64,000 bases of DNA. Source: Phanerodontia chrysosporium. Its lineage: Eukaryota > Basidiomycota > Agaricomycetes > Polyporales > Phanerochaetaceae. A program made the translations under genes and the position numbers. The notes below the pieces were generated by a model. The model had not been told where the DNA came from. It ran no database searches and saw only the letters and a program-made list of their open reading frames with translations. Positions 11,048-23,068 of this stretch are shown one piece after another (within the stretch, counting starts at the first letter, position 1; each line of letters starts with the position of its first letter). The stretch covers positions 1 to 64,000 of the forward strand of contig MJGA01000019.1 of assembly GCA_001910725.1 (NCBI GenBank). Reading direction: 5' to 3'.

Positions 11048-12490
11048 ATGTCATCTGGAATGAACATGGCAGCTACTAGAGGTGCGTGATCTAGTTGCTT
11101 CCCTAATACCAGGCTGAACACGGCCTTGTCGCAGAATCCTGTCTCGGGCAAGGGAGAGTCCTGCTCTGTCACTTTTGCTGGCCAACGATGTGAGTTTAAC
11201 TTCCTTTGCGCTGCGTCAAGACTGCTTAGATCGATCAAAACAGGCTGGCCATCGACGAAAGGTTTGCTCGCGACCATTTCCAAGAGGCTCGCCCTGCGCA
11301 GATACGTATGTCATGCCGCAAAGCTCACGCAATGGCCTTCGAGCTCACTCGAACCCTCACTAGCTTACTGTGGAAACCCAGTCTGCCCTGAACTCTTGCG
11401 TGGACCCAGTGCTCTGGAGGTGCGTTGGTTATATACGCATGTTGTTTCTGCGCGCTCAACTCACGCCGAGCAGCTGAATGGGGCTCACGCGTGCACTGGC
11501 AGACGAACGAAAATGTGCTGTTGGTGCTATGGGTAGTAAGTGCACTGAGAGACGTCCCCTGCACGTAAGACTGAGCTTCTTTCAGTGGCACACCTCCCAT
11601 AATGAGGGACCATTGCCAGCTCGGTAAGCTCCTCCAGTCTCAAAGCTGGGTTGCTCTCACATGCGAATCCGTAGTGCGCGAGGCAGTCCAATGCGAGGCC
11701 AAGTTTTGTGCATGGCGCGGCACAGATCAAAGTGCGCTCCCAGAAACGAGCGCGGTAACGCTGGTGAGCGTAGCTCACTGTATCTTTCGCGCGAACGCTC
11801 CTAACAGTCATCCACTCAGGACATCTCGCCAGTGCGTCAACCCCTTCATCGCGGGCCGATTTGCCCTTACTGCTGGGTTCATATCATGTGCGTGCCGACC
11901 TGCTCCCCGAGGCGAACTAAGACTCACGAAACCTTTGCAGAAATGATGATACCATGCGGAGTCGCTACTTCTTCCTTGGTAAGAAGGGTTATCTCTACCT
12001 TCATGTGTGTAAGCAGGCGATTGACCCAGCGCAGATATCCGCCTAGGAATCAACATATCGTGTGCTACCGGACCTGAACACTGCCGCGCAGGGAGGTACA
12101 ACAATCTCCGTGTGGGTCAAGTAAAAATCGAATATCCTGTATGTGGTTACACCGCGATCACGTCTCTTGCTTTCTAAGACATCTCCGTTTAGATTGGTCG
12201 CGTTCCTATGATCACCCGCCGCACCGGCTTGTGCGCACTTTGCTGGCACTCGTACGTCTCTTGTCCGCCCGTTGTTTCCTGTCCTCATCAGCACATATCA
12301 GCACACACAATATTATCCGAGGGCATGTTTGCTACAAGGGTAAGTACCATGCTTCTGCAGCCATATACTCTCTGGCTGACGAACGAAACTCGTAGACGTC
12401 GAGCTGACCCTCCAAGGATGCGAGTCCGCCCTCTGCGCAGAGCGCCACGCAGAGTGGGCGAGACAGCGAGACGCTAATGCCGGTGCCTGA
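11048..12490 (+). CDS. Cysteine-rich protein with repeated CxxCW motifs, 264 aa, 13 exons
   Basis: Exons 11048-11081, 11135-11189, 11230-11305, 11364-11419, 11503-11535, 11586-11623, 11675-11763, 11808-11887, 11941-11978, 12035-12138, 12193-12251, 12302-12339, 12396-12490. All joins keep phase and end at a TGA; the introns are 40-83 nt with GTRNGT-like donors and mostly visible branch points. The predicted protein has recurring cysteine pairs next to Trp (CHFCWP, CCWCYG, CEAKFCAW, CPYCWV, CALCWH, then CESALCAERHAEW), suggesting several small metal-binding or disulfide modules. No signal peptide or transmembrane segment is seen. I do not recognise the family. Exons 4 and 5 are the least certain (83-nt intron, alternative acceptors). 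The overlapping minus-strand ORFs have no such support. Confidence 0.6.
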
Positions 12491-13080
12491 TACTCTGCGC
12501 AGTGGGAACTCTTTCCTAATCATGACAGTTCCAAGATGTCCCGCTGGTCCGGCTGCTCTGCTTTCTCAGTCTGTCTTTACGGAATGGTGCTTTCAAATAA
12601 GATTTCTCATCTTCTGCCTTCAGGGTGCACAGTCCGATTGCCAGAATGCTGAACCTCGCACAAGCGCCTGTGAAGATGCCAGGGTCGTTGGCGGCGAGTC
12701 GGATATTCTGACAATCGCTACGTGCGTCATTCACCTCGACCACACCTCCGTACATCTGTACTGCCTTCACAGCGTGTCGAGGACTCGGGCACTGGCTCTT
12801 CGCATTGCAATGGCCCACGGTGCCGAAGTGAGTTCTCACGGCACGATAACCGTGTTCTCGATCGGGACAAGTATATCAACTTGTGTGAGTTGAATCTCCT
12901 GGTCCCTTGAAGACTAGCGTAGGCTTCTCTGTCATGAGGACGATAGTGCCCCTGTCTCGCATCCCGACGGACCGGATAAGCTTTGCTAATGATGGATTGC
13001 ATCACGCGATTGCGAGTATATAGGACGTAACGCACTGCAGGAGCCTCCAGCATTCCAACGCTTACATTTGCGCGCAGAAG
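12491..13080. other. Intergenic with TATA box of the next gene
   Basis: No coding signal. A TATATA at 13017-13022 lies about 60 bp upstream of the ATG at 13081 and is the likely core promoter of the first alpha/beta-barrel gene. Confidence 0.5.
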
Positions 13081-13873
13081 ATGGCTCCTGCACTCGAGGT
13101 CGTGGTTATCAAGGCTCGCGAGTCCTACCTCAAGGACCCGTCCACGCTCAATCCGATGCTAGAGATAGTGAAGGCGTCCAAGGGCGCCCTGGGGTGAATA
13201 ACGCAGAAGACGAAGAATACTACCCAGGAGCTGATGACACTGCCGCTGCAGGATCTACCACGGCGTGGCTCCCGAGGAGCCTGACACGTTGATGCTTTTC
13301 ATCGGTACGCTCAGCCCTGCCAACGCCACGGCAAGCACCGCGCGCTGACCTTGCCTCACCAGTCTGGGATACGATCGAGGACCATCAGGCCCTCATCGAC
13401 GACAAGGAGCGCTACGCGGTGCTCGGCGCAGAGTTCGCGAAGTGCGCCGACCTCAGCACGATCAACATGTTCCACGTGTATCTCCCGTCCGACCTTGCGG
13501 CCGTGCTCAACGCGCCGTACCTCTCCTTCGGGTACATCGGAAGGCTGAAGGCGGGCAGGACCGCGGACGAGGCACTCGCGCTGCTCAAGGCGCTGACCAC
13601 CCGCCTGGAGCTGCCCGCGACGTGCCGTGTCGGCGGCTTCACCAAGGCGGTCGAGAAGGACTCGTTCATCCATATCAACGGGTGGGACGACCCGCAGGTG
13701 GGTCCGCTGCCTTCGAGTACCTGACGCTGCTCATCTCTTCGTCGACGTAGTTGTTCTACGCCGCGCGCGAGCAGCCCGAGGCTAAGACGGTTGTGCCGCA
13801 CCTGCTCGAGGTGACGGAGGAGGGCAAGAGGGGCTGTGTCAAGCTCATCCCCTTCAAGAGATATCAGCCGTAG
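13081..13873 (+). CDS. Dimeric alpha/beta-barrel (ABM-like) protein A, 207 aa
   Basis: Exons 13081-13193, 13252-13304, 13363-13697, 13751-13873; all introns are 53-58 nt and phases 2, 1 and 0 are shared with the paralogue at 15538. The sequence order (VVVIKARESYLKDP, then IYHGVAPEEPDTLMLFIVWD, then EDHQALIDDKERY and a second half ending NGWDDPQ-LFYA) fits proteins of the antibiotic-biosynthesis-monooxygenase or stress-responsive A/B-barrel type, which bind or oxidise small molecules as dimers. No catalytic residue can be named. There is no signal peptide, so it is likely cytosolic. It forms a cluster with a broken inverted copy (14305-15041) and an intact copy (15538-16317), which suggests an accessory or detoxification role. 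Confidence 0.75.
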
Positions 13874-14304
13874 ATGCTCATTCGCAGGTTGAATGTCCAC
13901 AGATACACCGAGGAATACACTAATATGCTCTATATGAGTCTCTTCCCCCCTGATCCGCAATGAAGAGTGGAGGCGACACTAGTGCAGTCCCTGGGGCTTG
14001 CGCCGTTCGGGATAGGCATGTTTCTTTTGCCTAGCCTTTATCCAACTGTGAAAGCCTACGTCCGCGAAATGACCAGTCACTGCGCCTCGCGGAGACGCCC
14101 CCGACAGCGATGAAAAAGACAGCTGAACGGAAAGTTAAAGAAGTAGTAGGCACAATCATCAGGAAAGGCCAGCGCTGTGCATATGTGCATGTTCACGCCT
14201 TCAGCGCCACATTCAGCCTCGGAGCAATCGCAATGGGGCCAACCCATTGAACACATCTTCTTTCCATTACGGAGATGCATCAGATCGTTGTTATGAACAG
14301 CTCC

Positions 14305-15041
14305 TTAGTACTTCTTGTGGGCAACAAGCTGCACACGCTCACACTTGACGACCTCGACGACGTCACGAATTTGGTGCAAGACTTCTTCCACATCCTGCAA
14401 CTCGCGAGTCGCGTGGTAGAACTATATGGATTGCATGAGTGAGGTACCAGCTGTTTGTATACTATGTCAAACCTTTGGATCGTCCCACCCGTACAAGACG
14501 ACGAACTCATCCTTCTCGACAGCTTTGGCGTACCCGCCGAGATGACATCCCGCCGGGGTCGGTCGCTCCGTGAGTGCTTTGAGCAGCCCGAGCACTTTCT
14601 TGTTCGTCTTCCCCTGTTTCATTTTGCTAGCATGTGCGTAAGGCACATAGGGAGCGTTCAAAGAAGCGCGGAGGTCGTTGTCGATATACGCATAGAACAT
14701 GTTGGCCGTGCTGAGGTCCGCACACTCGTTCATAAGAGCGTGGTGCTCTTCGAGCGTATCCTAGACTTGGCACTACGATGTAAGCAGAGGAGCGCGGATC
14801 GGCGGTCCATTACGAGGACATACTGATGAAGAGCACAAGCGTGTCTGGCTCCTCCGGTGCTACACCATGGTAAATCCTGGATAGCAGTCAGCTCATCATG
14901 TCTCATCTACTCTGAGACGCTTACTCACCCTGCGGCACCCTTCGTCGCCTCCAGGATTTCCATCATCGGATTGATGGTGGACGGGTCCTGGAGGTAGGAC
15001 TCACGGGCCTTGACGAATAGAACCTCCAATGCGGGAGCCAT
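14305..15041 (-). pseudogene. ABM-like protein B, inverted copy with a nonsense codon
   Basis: Exons by homology: 14929-15041 (113 nt, identical length to both paralogues), 14824-14876 (53 nt), 14473-14765 and 14305-14421. In exon 3 the conserved Trp codon TGG that starts the WDT block is TAG (14761-14763), and the following segment lacks about 13 codons present in the other copies (HHALM-NECADL against HQALIDDK...CADL). The rest stays in frame to a normal stop. The only alternative acceptors nearby break the frame. It is convergent with copy A and divergent from copy C. It could still give a truncated product, but the barrel would be incomplete. Confidence 0.75.
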
Positions 15042-15537
15042 ACCGAGTGGTGAGAGGAAAGTTGCCAGCACATCGAGCCACGTCAGTGACTAGATACTTG
15101 CAGTCATGTTTTGAAGGTTTGCCTTGGGAGACTGTCAAGAACTTGTGAAGAACAAGTCCGCTTTCGGCGGGAAAGCTGATGTCACGTGGACGCCTATCTG
15201 CCCCCGGCGATGGGTCGGGGAGCACTGACTTACCCAGTCCCCTCATGCCAGTCGGTCTTGCCTACTGCCTGCGCTAGCCTGCTGGCCGACACATCCGTCG
15301 CACTCTTTGCATCACGCTCGCACAGCTTGGAGGTCAGCACGTCGTTGTCTGGGCGGCCCACCATCGGACGTTTCCACCCATGCCAGTTCTCACGACACGC
15401 TCGTATGGCTCCTCCCTCGGGCCGGCTGCTCGTTTCGTCGTGCAAACAGTAGTCATCATTGGCCTATGAGCTGAGGCGTTTGGCATCGCTGCCAGTATAT
15501 ATACCGCCGTTGCAGAGCAAAGCAAGACAATCCCACA
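15042..15537. promoter_or_regulatory. Divergent promoter region between copies B and C
   Basis: Head-to-head spacer of about 500 bp. A TATATATA at 15496-15503 lies about 35-42 bp before the ATG of copy C. I see no clear TATA box for copy B. Confidence 0.5.
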
Positions 15538-16317
15538 ATGGCGCCGTGTCTCGAGGTCCTCGTCGCTCGGTGCACCGAAGCTTATCGCGACGATCCTTCT
15601 ATCTTCAACCCGGTATTGGAGATTGTAGCGGCGTCGAAGGGTTGCATAGGGTGAGCCTTACGCTTCCTGTGTCATGATCCGCCTGCTAAGTGTGCATATA
15701 GCATCTACCATGGCATTGGCGTCGAAGATCCAAGCATTCTACTGCTCTTGATCTGTGAGTCTGAGAGGCAAGTGAACTGTCTCTTTCGTCCTCACCAGTG
15801 CACACTAGCTTGGGCCACCTTCGAAGACCACCAAGCGTTGATCAACGACAAGGAACGATACTCGAAGATGAGCGAGGGGTTTGCGAATTGTGCAGACCTC
15901 AGTTCCATGGATCTATTCCACATCTACCCCGACTTCGACCTCGCCCCTGTCTTAAACTCGCCGTTCGTGTCGTTCGTGCAAGTCGTGCCGGCGAAGCCTG
16001 AGACCAGCCAGGAGGTGCATTCGCAGACGAAGAACATTGCCGCTATCCCCCTCTCAGCGCAGTTCTGCTATGGCGGAGGACTTTCCAAAGTCGCAGATAA
16101 GAACAGTGAGGAGTATATACTCTTGCATGGATGGGAAGATCCCAAGGTAAGCCATGTGCTGCTCTTGCGCGGACTAAAGCTGATACCAGGTTAGTACCAT
16201 GCCGAGGCCGCAAAGCCAGAGCCAGTGCAACAGGTGTTGAAACCGTGGTACGAGGTTGCCCACCGCAAGGTGTCGATACATGTGAAACTCATTGTCTACA
16301 AAAAACATGAGTCCTAG
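15538..16317 (+). CDS. Dimeric alpha/beta-barrel (ABM-like) protein C, 208 aa
   Basis: Exons 15538-15650, 15702-15754, 15809-16146, 16195-16317. Exons 1, 2 and 4 have exactly the same lengths as in copy A (113, 53 and 123 nt), with the same phases. Conserved blocks are MAPCLEVLVARCTEAY, IYHGIGVEDPSILLLL, then EDHQALINDKERYSKM and LHGWEDPK. Identity to copy A is moderate, with the most variation in the second half, so the copies probably differ in ligand. The family role is small-molecule binding or oxidation by a dimeric barrel; the substrate is unknown. Confidence 0.75.
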
Positions 16318-17291
16318 CGTACACATTTCTCTGTTGATTTTCGTAAGCGGTCGTGGAATGACTATTCATATCCCCGTTCCTTGCAGGAGATGACTTGTGC
16401 GTGAGTTTTTTTTTTTTTTTCAAATCAGTCCAGATTGGCCATGTGGAACGAGCGACGCGTCCTGGAATAGCTTCAGTAATATGTGGCGTTGGTCCCTGGG
16501 GATGGATCATCGGCACATGTTATTGATCCTTCCACAAGACTACGCGCATCGGTCCTACATACCTTTCAAGCGAAACAGCCCTCTAAGTCCGCATAGGTGC
16601 CTCTAAGATGTGCGTCACTATCACATCGCTATTGACACGTAGACTCTTAAGATTCAGGGTTATAGACACGAGCCATGAAACCGGCACCTCGATGTAGGGC
16701 CTGAAAAATCCTGTGAGCACTAAGTGACTCTCAGGCACGCCGCGGTGCCGAGAGGGGCCTGCAGAAACCCCTCTGCCGACTCTGCAAGATTGCTCGCACG
16801 ACGAGAATAACCACAGCTCGGCGTATACGACGGCATCCCGCGCGCAAGGACCGCGCACCGTCGGCACGATCAGGAGTATCAGATAAGATAGACGGCACGA
16901 GCCCCATCCGCTGCTATATCGGGGCCCTGAAGCTCTCCGCGCCGTTTCCTGCAAGACTGCTTGCTCACAGTCGTGGGCGTGCAGAGGGGAAGCAGATGCC
17001 AAGCGGAGAACGTGGACGGGCGCCTGGCCGCAAGGGCATTCAAGGCTCCCGCGTGGGCGCGCGCTGCGGGCGTGCCCTGGGCAAATTTATCCCACCACTG
17101 TCCGTCGAGGCCTTCCGCGCCAGCGTGCCCACCGCGACGTTTTCCCACTGGCGTGGCATACCCTCCGCAAAGCCCGTCCTTTAAGAGAGGGGACCCCTGT
17201 AATCAGATAAGATGACGACGTCGCCTGCTTTTTGCGCATCTGCGGACGTCCCCCTCCCCCTCCAGGCGATAATCTCCGACCCACCAGGCAG
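16318..17291. other. Intergenic, no supported gene
   Basis: No coding signal. A T15 run lies at 16406-16420. The region includes the promoter of the MFS gene; two AGATAAGATAG/C motifs (about 16880 and 17205) resemble paired GATA-factor sites. Confidence 0.45.
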
Positions 17292-19525
17292 ATGTCGACA
17301 CAACGCACGCCGAGCCCGGAGAAGGCTGCCGTCGACGAGAAGGCATCCTACGAGCTCAAGGAGTCGCCCTCGCCCTCGAGCGGCGATGTCGCCCGCCTTC
17401 CCGCGCCCGCGGTCTCGAAGCCTCGGTTACCGTACTCATGGCAGTTGGTCATGATCATTCTGACGTGCTTGTGTACATGTAAGTCTGTGGTGCCCTGTCT
17501 GTCCACCGGATGTCCTAACCTAGTCTTCCAGTTGGTAATCACTGGTCAAACGTACGACGCCTGATATCCCGAAATTGTTCCCTGTGCTTACCCAATGTCT
17601 CCCCCGTTTGATTTGTAGGGATTGATTGTGTAAGTAGTTTACTGCGTTACGCTCGCGAGTGCTCTGACGAGCGAAACAGATCCCTGAAGACAACGATCAT
17701 TAAAGAGACGCATATCAACAATTCGCAGTTCGCGACCTTGGTGGGTAGCTCTATTATTGGAGCTGTTGACTCAATCGCTGACGCGCTACACAGGTTGCAG
17801 TGACCAACCTTGTACGTCTGAATGTCTTGCCAGCCTGCCAATCTCCCTGCTCACACGACGCCAGGTCAACACGTTCTTATGCATAGGCTTCGGCTTCGCG
17901 ATCGACAAGTGGGGCGGCGCAATCATGTCCGTTATCCTCGCCGGCTTCCACCTGTCGGGCTCGATGGTCATGGCGGGCGCGGCGACGAACCACCTGAACA
18001 GCTACCCGCTGCTCATCGTCGGTAAGGTGCTCGCCGCGATCGGCGACGGCTCGCTCGACAACGCGCAGCACCGGATCTTTTCGACGTACTTTGCGCCAGG
18101 GCGCGGCTTCGCGTTCTCCATCGGTACGATCTGGTGCGGAGTCCTTCCTCACTTGTGGAAAGCCGCACCTCCGCTGACGCGTAGGCAGGGGCGTCGCAAA
18201 CCTCGCGCAGTTTACGGGGCAATCAACCGCGAACGTGATCGCGAACAACCTCGGCTCATACGCGTGGGCGCTCTGGATCAGCGCGGTCATCGCGTTCTTC
18301 TCGTTCCTGTGCGCCATCACCGTCGTCTTCCTCGACATCTACCTCCGCCGGAAGTACAACGTGACGGACCAGACGAACGGCAAGCGTCACGTCGGCGCGG
18401 CCAAGGCGGGCGCGTTCCGCCTCGACGCAGTCAAGCACCTGCCATTCACCTTCTGGATGGTCGTCTTGTTCGCCGTCTTTGAGAACGCAGGTGTGCAGTC
18501 CTTCGTGTCCATCTCGACGTATGTCTCGTATTTCCTGTCGTAGTAGAACAGTGCTGACAGTAGCATTGTCCAGCCAATTTGCTCAACAGCGTCTCAAGAA
18601 GGGTGCGGTTATTGGCGGCTGGGTCTCTAGCTTCTACCTGTTGCTCCCTGCCTGCTTGACACCATTTATCGGCGTATACATTGACGTCTTCGGCCAGCGT
18701 ATCGGCTTCTGTGAGTCTAATACTCTATCATCCCCTATGATGCCTGATGTGTTTCTCCACAGTGTTCCTGTCAGGTCTGACGTTCCTAATTTCCATGCTG
18801 CTTCTGAAGTTCTCGCACACTGTTCCGACTTTCAGTGAGTATCCTGACTTACCTCCCGTTAGCACTTGCGCTGACGTGCAACTATGCAGTTGCCGCGTAT
18901 ATCTTCTACGCCCTCTCGCAATGCGTGACGCCTGCACCACAAGTCGAGATCATCCGGAACATCATCTCTGACCCGCAATACTTCGCCACGGCCTTCGCGA
19001 TTAAGAGTGGGTCCGAGCCGTGCATACTCCCGTCTCCTCGCTGACCATGCCCCAGAGTCCGTCGTGCAGGGCTCGATCGTGATCATCACGACGGCGGCGG
19101 GCAAGCTGCAGGACGACTCGGGGACGAACTCGCTCGACCCGGCGGTGTCGCTCTGGCTCGCGTACGCGTTCATCAGCGTCGCGGCGTCGGGCGCGCTGCT
19201 GCTCGCGGCGTACCTCGTGCCGGGGCTCCTGCCCGCGGCGCGCCTCGCGCAGGTCGCGCCTCGGCACCTGTCCACGGAGACCGCCGCGCTCGCGCGCCGC
19301 TGTGCGCTGCCGAAGCCGACGGGTGTCGACGACGACGGCGACGAGGAGGACGAGACGAAGGCGTACGAGCGCATGCTCAAGGCGCCGACGATTCGCTCGC
19401 CCGTCTTCCGCTATGCGTTCCTCATCGCGTCCGCGGGCGTCATCGTCATTGGCTGGATCATGTTCGGCCTCGGTGTTAGCTGGGGCGTGCATGGTAGCGT
19501 TATAGCGGGCACGACCGGCGAATAA
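17292..19525 (+). CDS. Major facilitator transporter, MFSD1-like, 462 aa
   Basis: Eleven exons: 17292-17478, 17532-17551, 17619-17629, 17680-17740, 17794-17811, 17865-18123, 18185-18518, 18574-18710, 18763-18834, 18890-19006, 19056-19525. All joins keep phase; two micro-exons are 11 and 18 nt. The protein has a short Ser/Pro-rich N terminus and then about 12 hydrophobic segments (for example LVMIILTCLCT, FGFAIDKWGG, IVGKVLAAIGDGSLDNAQ, LPFTFWMVVLFAVFENAG, GVIVIGWIMFGLGVSW). The IGDGSLDNAQ segment after TM4 and the overall order match the MFSD1 branch, which in animals is a lysosomal dipeptide uniporter. By inference this is a vacuolar or endosomal exporter of small peptides or organic acids. 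An acidic loop (DDDGDEEDETK) precedes the last segment. Confidence 0.8.
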
Positions 19526-19958
19526 AATGGTCAATTGACATGTAGTATTCTTGTATTATATCACTTTTGCTGATTATTATGAGTTCTAGTTGACCATGCA
19601 TTAGATATATGATAGATGGCGTGCGAGTAGCAACAAAGAATGTGTGCGAATTGTCAGCTAGCATCACGTCGAGTCAGTCCACAACACGATAATACGGCTG
19701 GCAGCCTTCCCAAGCTACTTGTCGATACATAGCCCGCTGGGTCTCTTCGTGCAGGTTGTTGTCGAGCTGGCTCCTCTGACGCGCCCATAAGTATTAGGTC
19801 CCCGTCATGCCTTGGCAGGGTATGTGAATAGCTGTCAGATATCAAGCACCAAAAAGCCAGAGAGTGAAGCACTGGAGATTCTATTAGCGCTGTACAACGA
19901 GCAGTCTCTAGATAGCACATCCATATTTTGCACAGCCCCGACACATCCCGCTCGCCCG
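19526..19958. other. 3' flanks of the MFS and PPR genes
   Basis: Convergent intergenic spacer, AT-rich just after the MFS stop (about 19530-19640), without coding signal. Confidence 0.5.
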
Positions 19959-22794
19959 TTACAGCGCCGGCGGCGCGGGCTTGTGGACCGGGTGCATCGT
20001 CGCGCGGAGCGCCTTCTCGCGGCGGCGGCGGAGGGAGCCCTGGTACGCCTTGCACACCCACGTCAGGTAGCGCACGTCCGCGGCGGCGCCCGCGGCGACG
20101 AGCCGGTGGTGGAGCACCTCGAGCTCCGCGAACGCGAGCAGGGGCGGCACGCCGTCGTCGGGGATGTCCGCCGCGTGGAACACGCGCACGAGCGGCCGCG
20201 CGCCGAGCAGGTTCGTGCGCGTGCTCCGGAACGGCGGGCGCTCCGCGGGCGCGCGCAGCCACTCTGGCGGGTACGCCGCCACGAACGCGCGCACCGCGTC
20301 CAGTGCGCCGGCAAGGTTCTTCCCCCTGCGACCCCGCGTCAGCCTGCGGTTGGGGTGGGATGGGCGAAGGAGACTTACAGGGTGCGGATGCGGATCATCG
20401 CTGCGTGCGCACGCTCGATGAGCCTTGCGTGCGCCGCGACCTCTTGCGGGCCCGCGGCACGCCAGCCGGCCTCGAGGGCAGCCCACTCGGGGAAGACCTC
20501 CTCCGCGAGCTGCAGCGCGGCCGCGCGCTCGGGCTTCTTCACGTGGGCGCAGCGCTCGAGGACGTCGACGTAGGTGTGCGGGTTGCGCGGGACGCCCGCG
20601 TCCGCGTGCGCGCTGTGGAAGAGCGGCCGCCACACCTCGAGCGGCGCGTGCGCATAGTGCACCGACAGGTACGCGTTCACGAGCCGCGGCGAGAGCACGA
20701 CGTGCGCGAACGCGCCCTGCCCCCGCGCGCGGTCCGCCTGCACGCGTGCGTAGAGAACCTGCGCCTCCTGCACGACCTCCGCGTGGCTCTGTGGCGGCAG
20801 TGGCGCGAACGTGGGCTCAGGCTCGGGCTCGGGCACGACGTCCGTGCTGTCCGTGTCGGCCTCTGGTTGCGGCGCTTCCGGGGGCACCTCCTGGTGGTCC
20901 GTGGCGGCCTGAGCACCATCGCCGGGGGCCTTTGGCGCGAGGGAACGGTGGAACGGCGGCCGATACGCCGCGTAGGCGTGAAAGACGTGCATCATCACCT
21001 CCTCATGCACGGCGCGACGCGCGTCGACCTGCTCGGTGCCGGACTCGTCGCGCACCACGCTCTCTCGGACCATCTCCGCGAGGATCCAGCGCACGCGCGC
21101 GAGGTCGCCGATGCGCTTCGCGCCCTCGAGCAGCGCCGTAAAGAAGCGCTGGCCGGGCAGGAACTGCGACTGGCCGTACGCGTCGCGATACGCGTCCATC
21201 ATCTCCTTCGCGAGACGGAAGCCCTCGTGCACGTACTTCTTCCGCCCCGAGCGCGCGCACGCCAGGATAGTCGCAATGTACGCCCCCGCGGTCGGTGCGA
21301 TCCCGTTGTCCACGGTCATCTCCGTGAAGAGGTCCAGCGCGCGCTCGGGCTCGCCGTCTGGCGATATCGCGTTCGATGCACAGGCGCGGATCATCGTCGT
21401 GTACATGTGTGCGTCCGGTGTCGGGTGTGCGACGTAGCGCATGTGTGCAAAGAGGTCCCACGCGTGCGCATGGGCGATGGAAGACCGAGCAGAGAGAAGG
21501 TGTCTTATCAGGCGCGAGTACGTCTTTTGGGGCGGAAACAGTGCGCGTGATTCGTAATCATGGAGGAGCCGCAGTGCGTCGGTGGGGAATGCCGTCTCTG
21601 GGATGGCTTCGAGATGTGCTCTGACATGGAGATGCCGCTGCTGCTGCGTTGGGGAAGCTGCGAAGTATCAGTACCATCCAGGCAGCCGTGATCGGTGTTG
21701 CACGAACCACTCAAGAACTTTGAGACAAATGCATTTGCCCTCGAGACGTCACCAGCTCTCGCATGGATGGCCAGAACGGAGTTGAAGCTTTCTTCAGGTA
21801 TACCACATTCCGCGCGCTGCAGACGTCAGCACAGGCGCAAGGGAAAAGGCTTCTTCGCTCACCTGCATCAGAGCGAGCACACGCTCAGCTGCATCGGTAT
21901 CCCGCTGGCGGACCTGCTTCGACGTCAGCACCGAGAGAGCGCACGGAGTATGAATGACATACGCAGAGAGAAACCAGAGCCGTCCACTCCTTCTGCGAGA
22001 GCAGAACCACAGGAACATCAGGCGTCGCCTCGGCAACCTCGCTATTGGTCGCAGGCGCAGACGCCTTCTTCAGGGCGGCCTCGGTCGCCTCGAGATCGGC
22101 CTGTGCCTGCTCGAGCTGCTCTATCAGGGCGTAGTGCAGGGGCTGCGCGGCGACCGCGGACGTGGACGGCTCGGACACATCGGGCAGCAGCCGTTCTGCG
22201 ATTTGCTGGACGACGGGCAGCGGGTCCTCCTCAGGCTGCTTCGGCTCTGCCTGGGCATCAGGCTGCGGTTCCTGCGGCAGAGCGAGCAGGTCCTCGTACA
22301 GTGCCAGCAGGTGCTCTTCTTCGTAGAATACGTGCGTGTCCATGTCAGCCTGCAGCGCGGAGCGTTCAGCAGCAGCACAGAGGAGGTCCCTGCGTGCAGA
22401 CGCACCTCTTCCACCACCGTGTTCTTGAGCGCGTTCACGCGCTCCTCGAGCGTCGACACCGCCCGCGGTTGCGGGAGACCAAACGGCGCGACCGCCCGCT
22501 CTCTGCCTTTTTCTTTCTCCTTGCGTGGCGCTCTGCAGGGCGTGCGCACGTCAGCGGCCGAGGCTGAGGGACTGCGAGCTTCGGCACGTACTTTGCTGCA
22601 TACAGCGAGTGGCTGTCCTCCGCGTAACTCGGCGACGGTATGCGCGGCTTCAGGGTCACAACAGAGTGCGCCTGCTTCCGCGCCGCCGCCTGCCACAGCG
22701 AGCCCGAAAGTGCCGCGGTCGTACGCCCAGAAGCGGTGCCCGTCCGTGCGAGCACGAGATCAACAAGGCCGGGTGGAAGACGGAGTCCAGACAT
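19959..22794 (-). CDS. Pentatricopeptide-repeat protein, probably mitochondrial, 840 aa
   Basis: Seven exons: 22592-22794, 22406-22532, 21963-22349, 21863-21913, 21708-21816, 20379-21657, 19959-20325; every join keeps phase and has a clear donor and acceptor. PPR-like helix pairs are visible (TALVSLCVRQRDTDAAERVL, FNSVLAIHARAGDVSRANAF, TYSRLIRHLLSA, MYTTMIRACASNA, AYIATILACARSG, FFTALLEGAKRIGDLARVRW). Fungal PPR proteins act mostly in mitochondrial RNA processing, stability or translation. I start at the ATG at 22794 (MSGLRLPPGL); an upstream in-frame ATG at 22974 would add a 60-residue Arg/Ser-rich leader that could be the targeting peptide. The adjacent MBL-fold gene upstream is on the same strand. 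Confidence 0.85.
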
Positions 22795-23068
22795 GGCGAA
22801 CTTCGGCACGCTGGGAGCAGGGTGTCTTGAGGAGAGGCTGTAGGGCTCTGTAGTCTTCCTGGAAGCCGGCGAGAAGAGGTGCAGAGGGCGAGTGGTAGGA
22901 CGGAGGACGAGAAGGTGCGAAAGGTCCCCGCGAGGCGCAACAATTTCGCTGCACGGACTCCGGAGACCCCGCATAGGCGCCCACAAAAGATCCCGGGCGC
23001 TTGCACGACAAGCCTCCCTCACTGCCTCAACTGGGCGATAACATTTCTTTTCTCCTGATACACTACGC

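Noticed and set aside
10723..12839. Several minus-strand frames that at first looked like pieces of a helicase-type gene
   Set aside because: No Walker motif, no consistent intron chain, and the plus strand gives a complete 13-exon gene through the same bases.
19928..21550. 540-codon plus-strand open frame antisense to the PPR gene
   Set aside because: It is the antisense shadow of GC-rich PPR exons; the sense strand has clear PPR repeats and coherent splicing.
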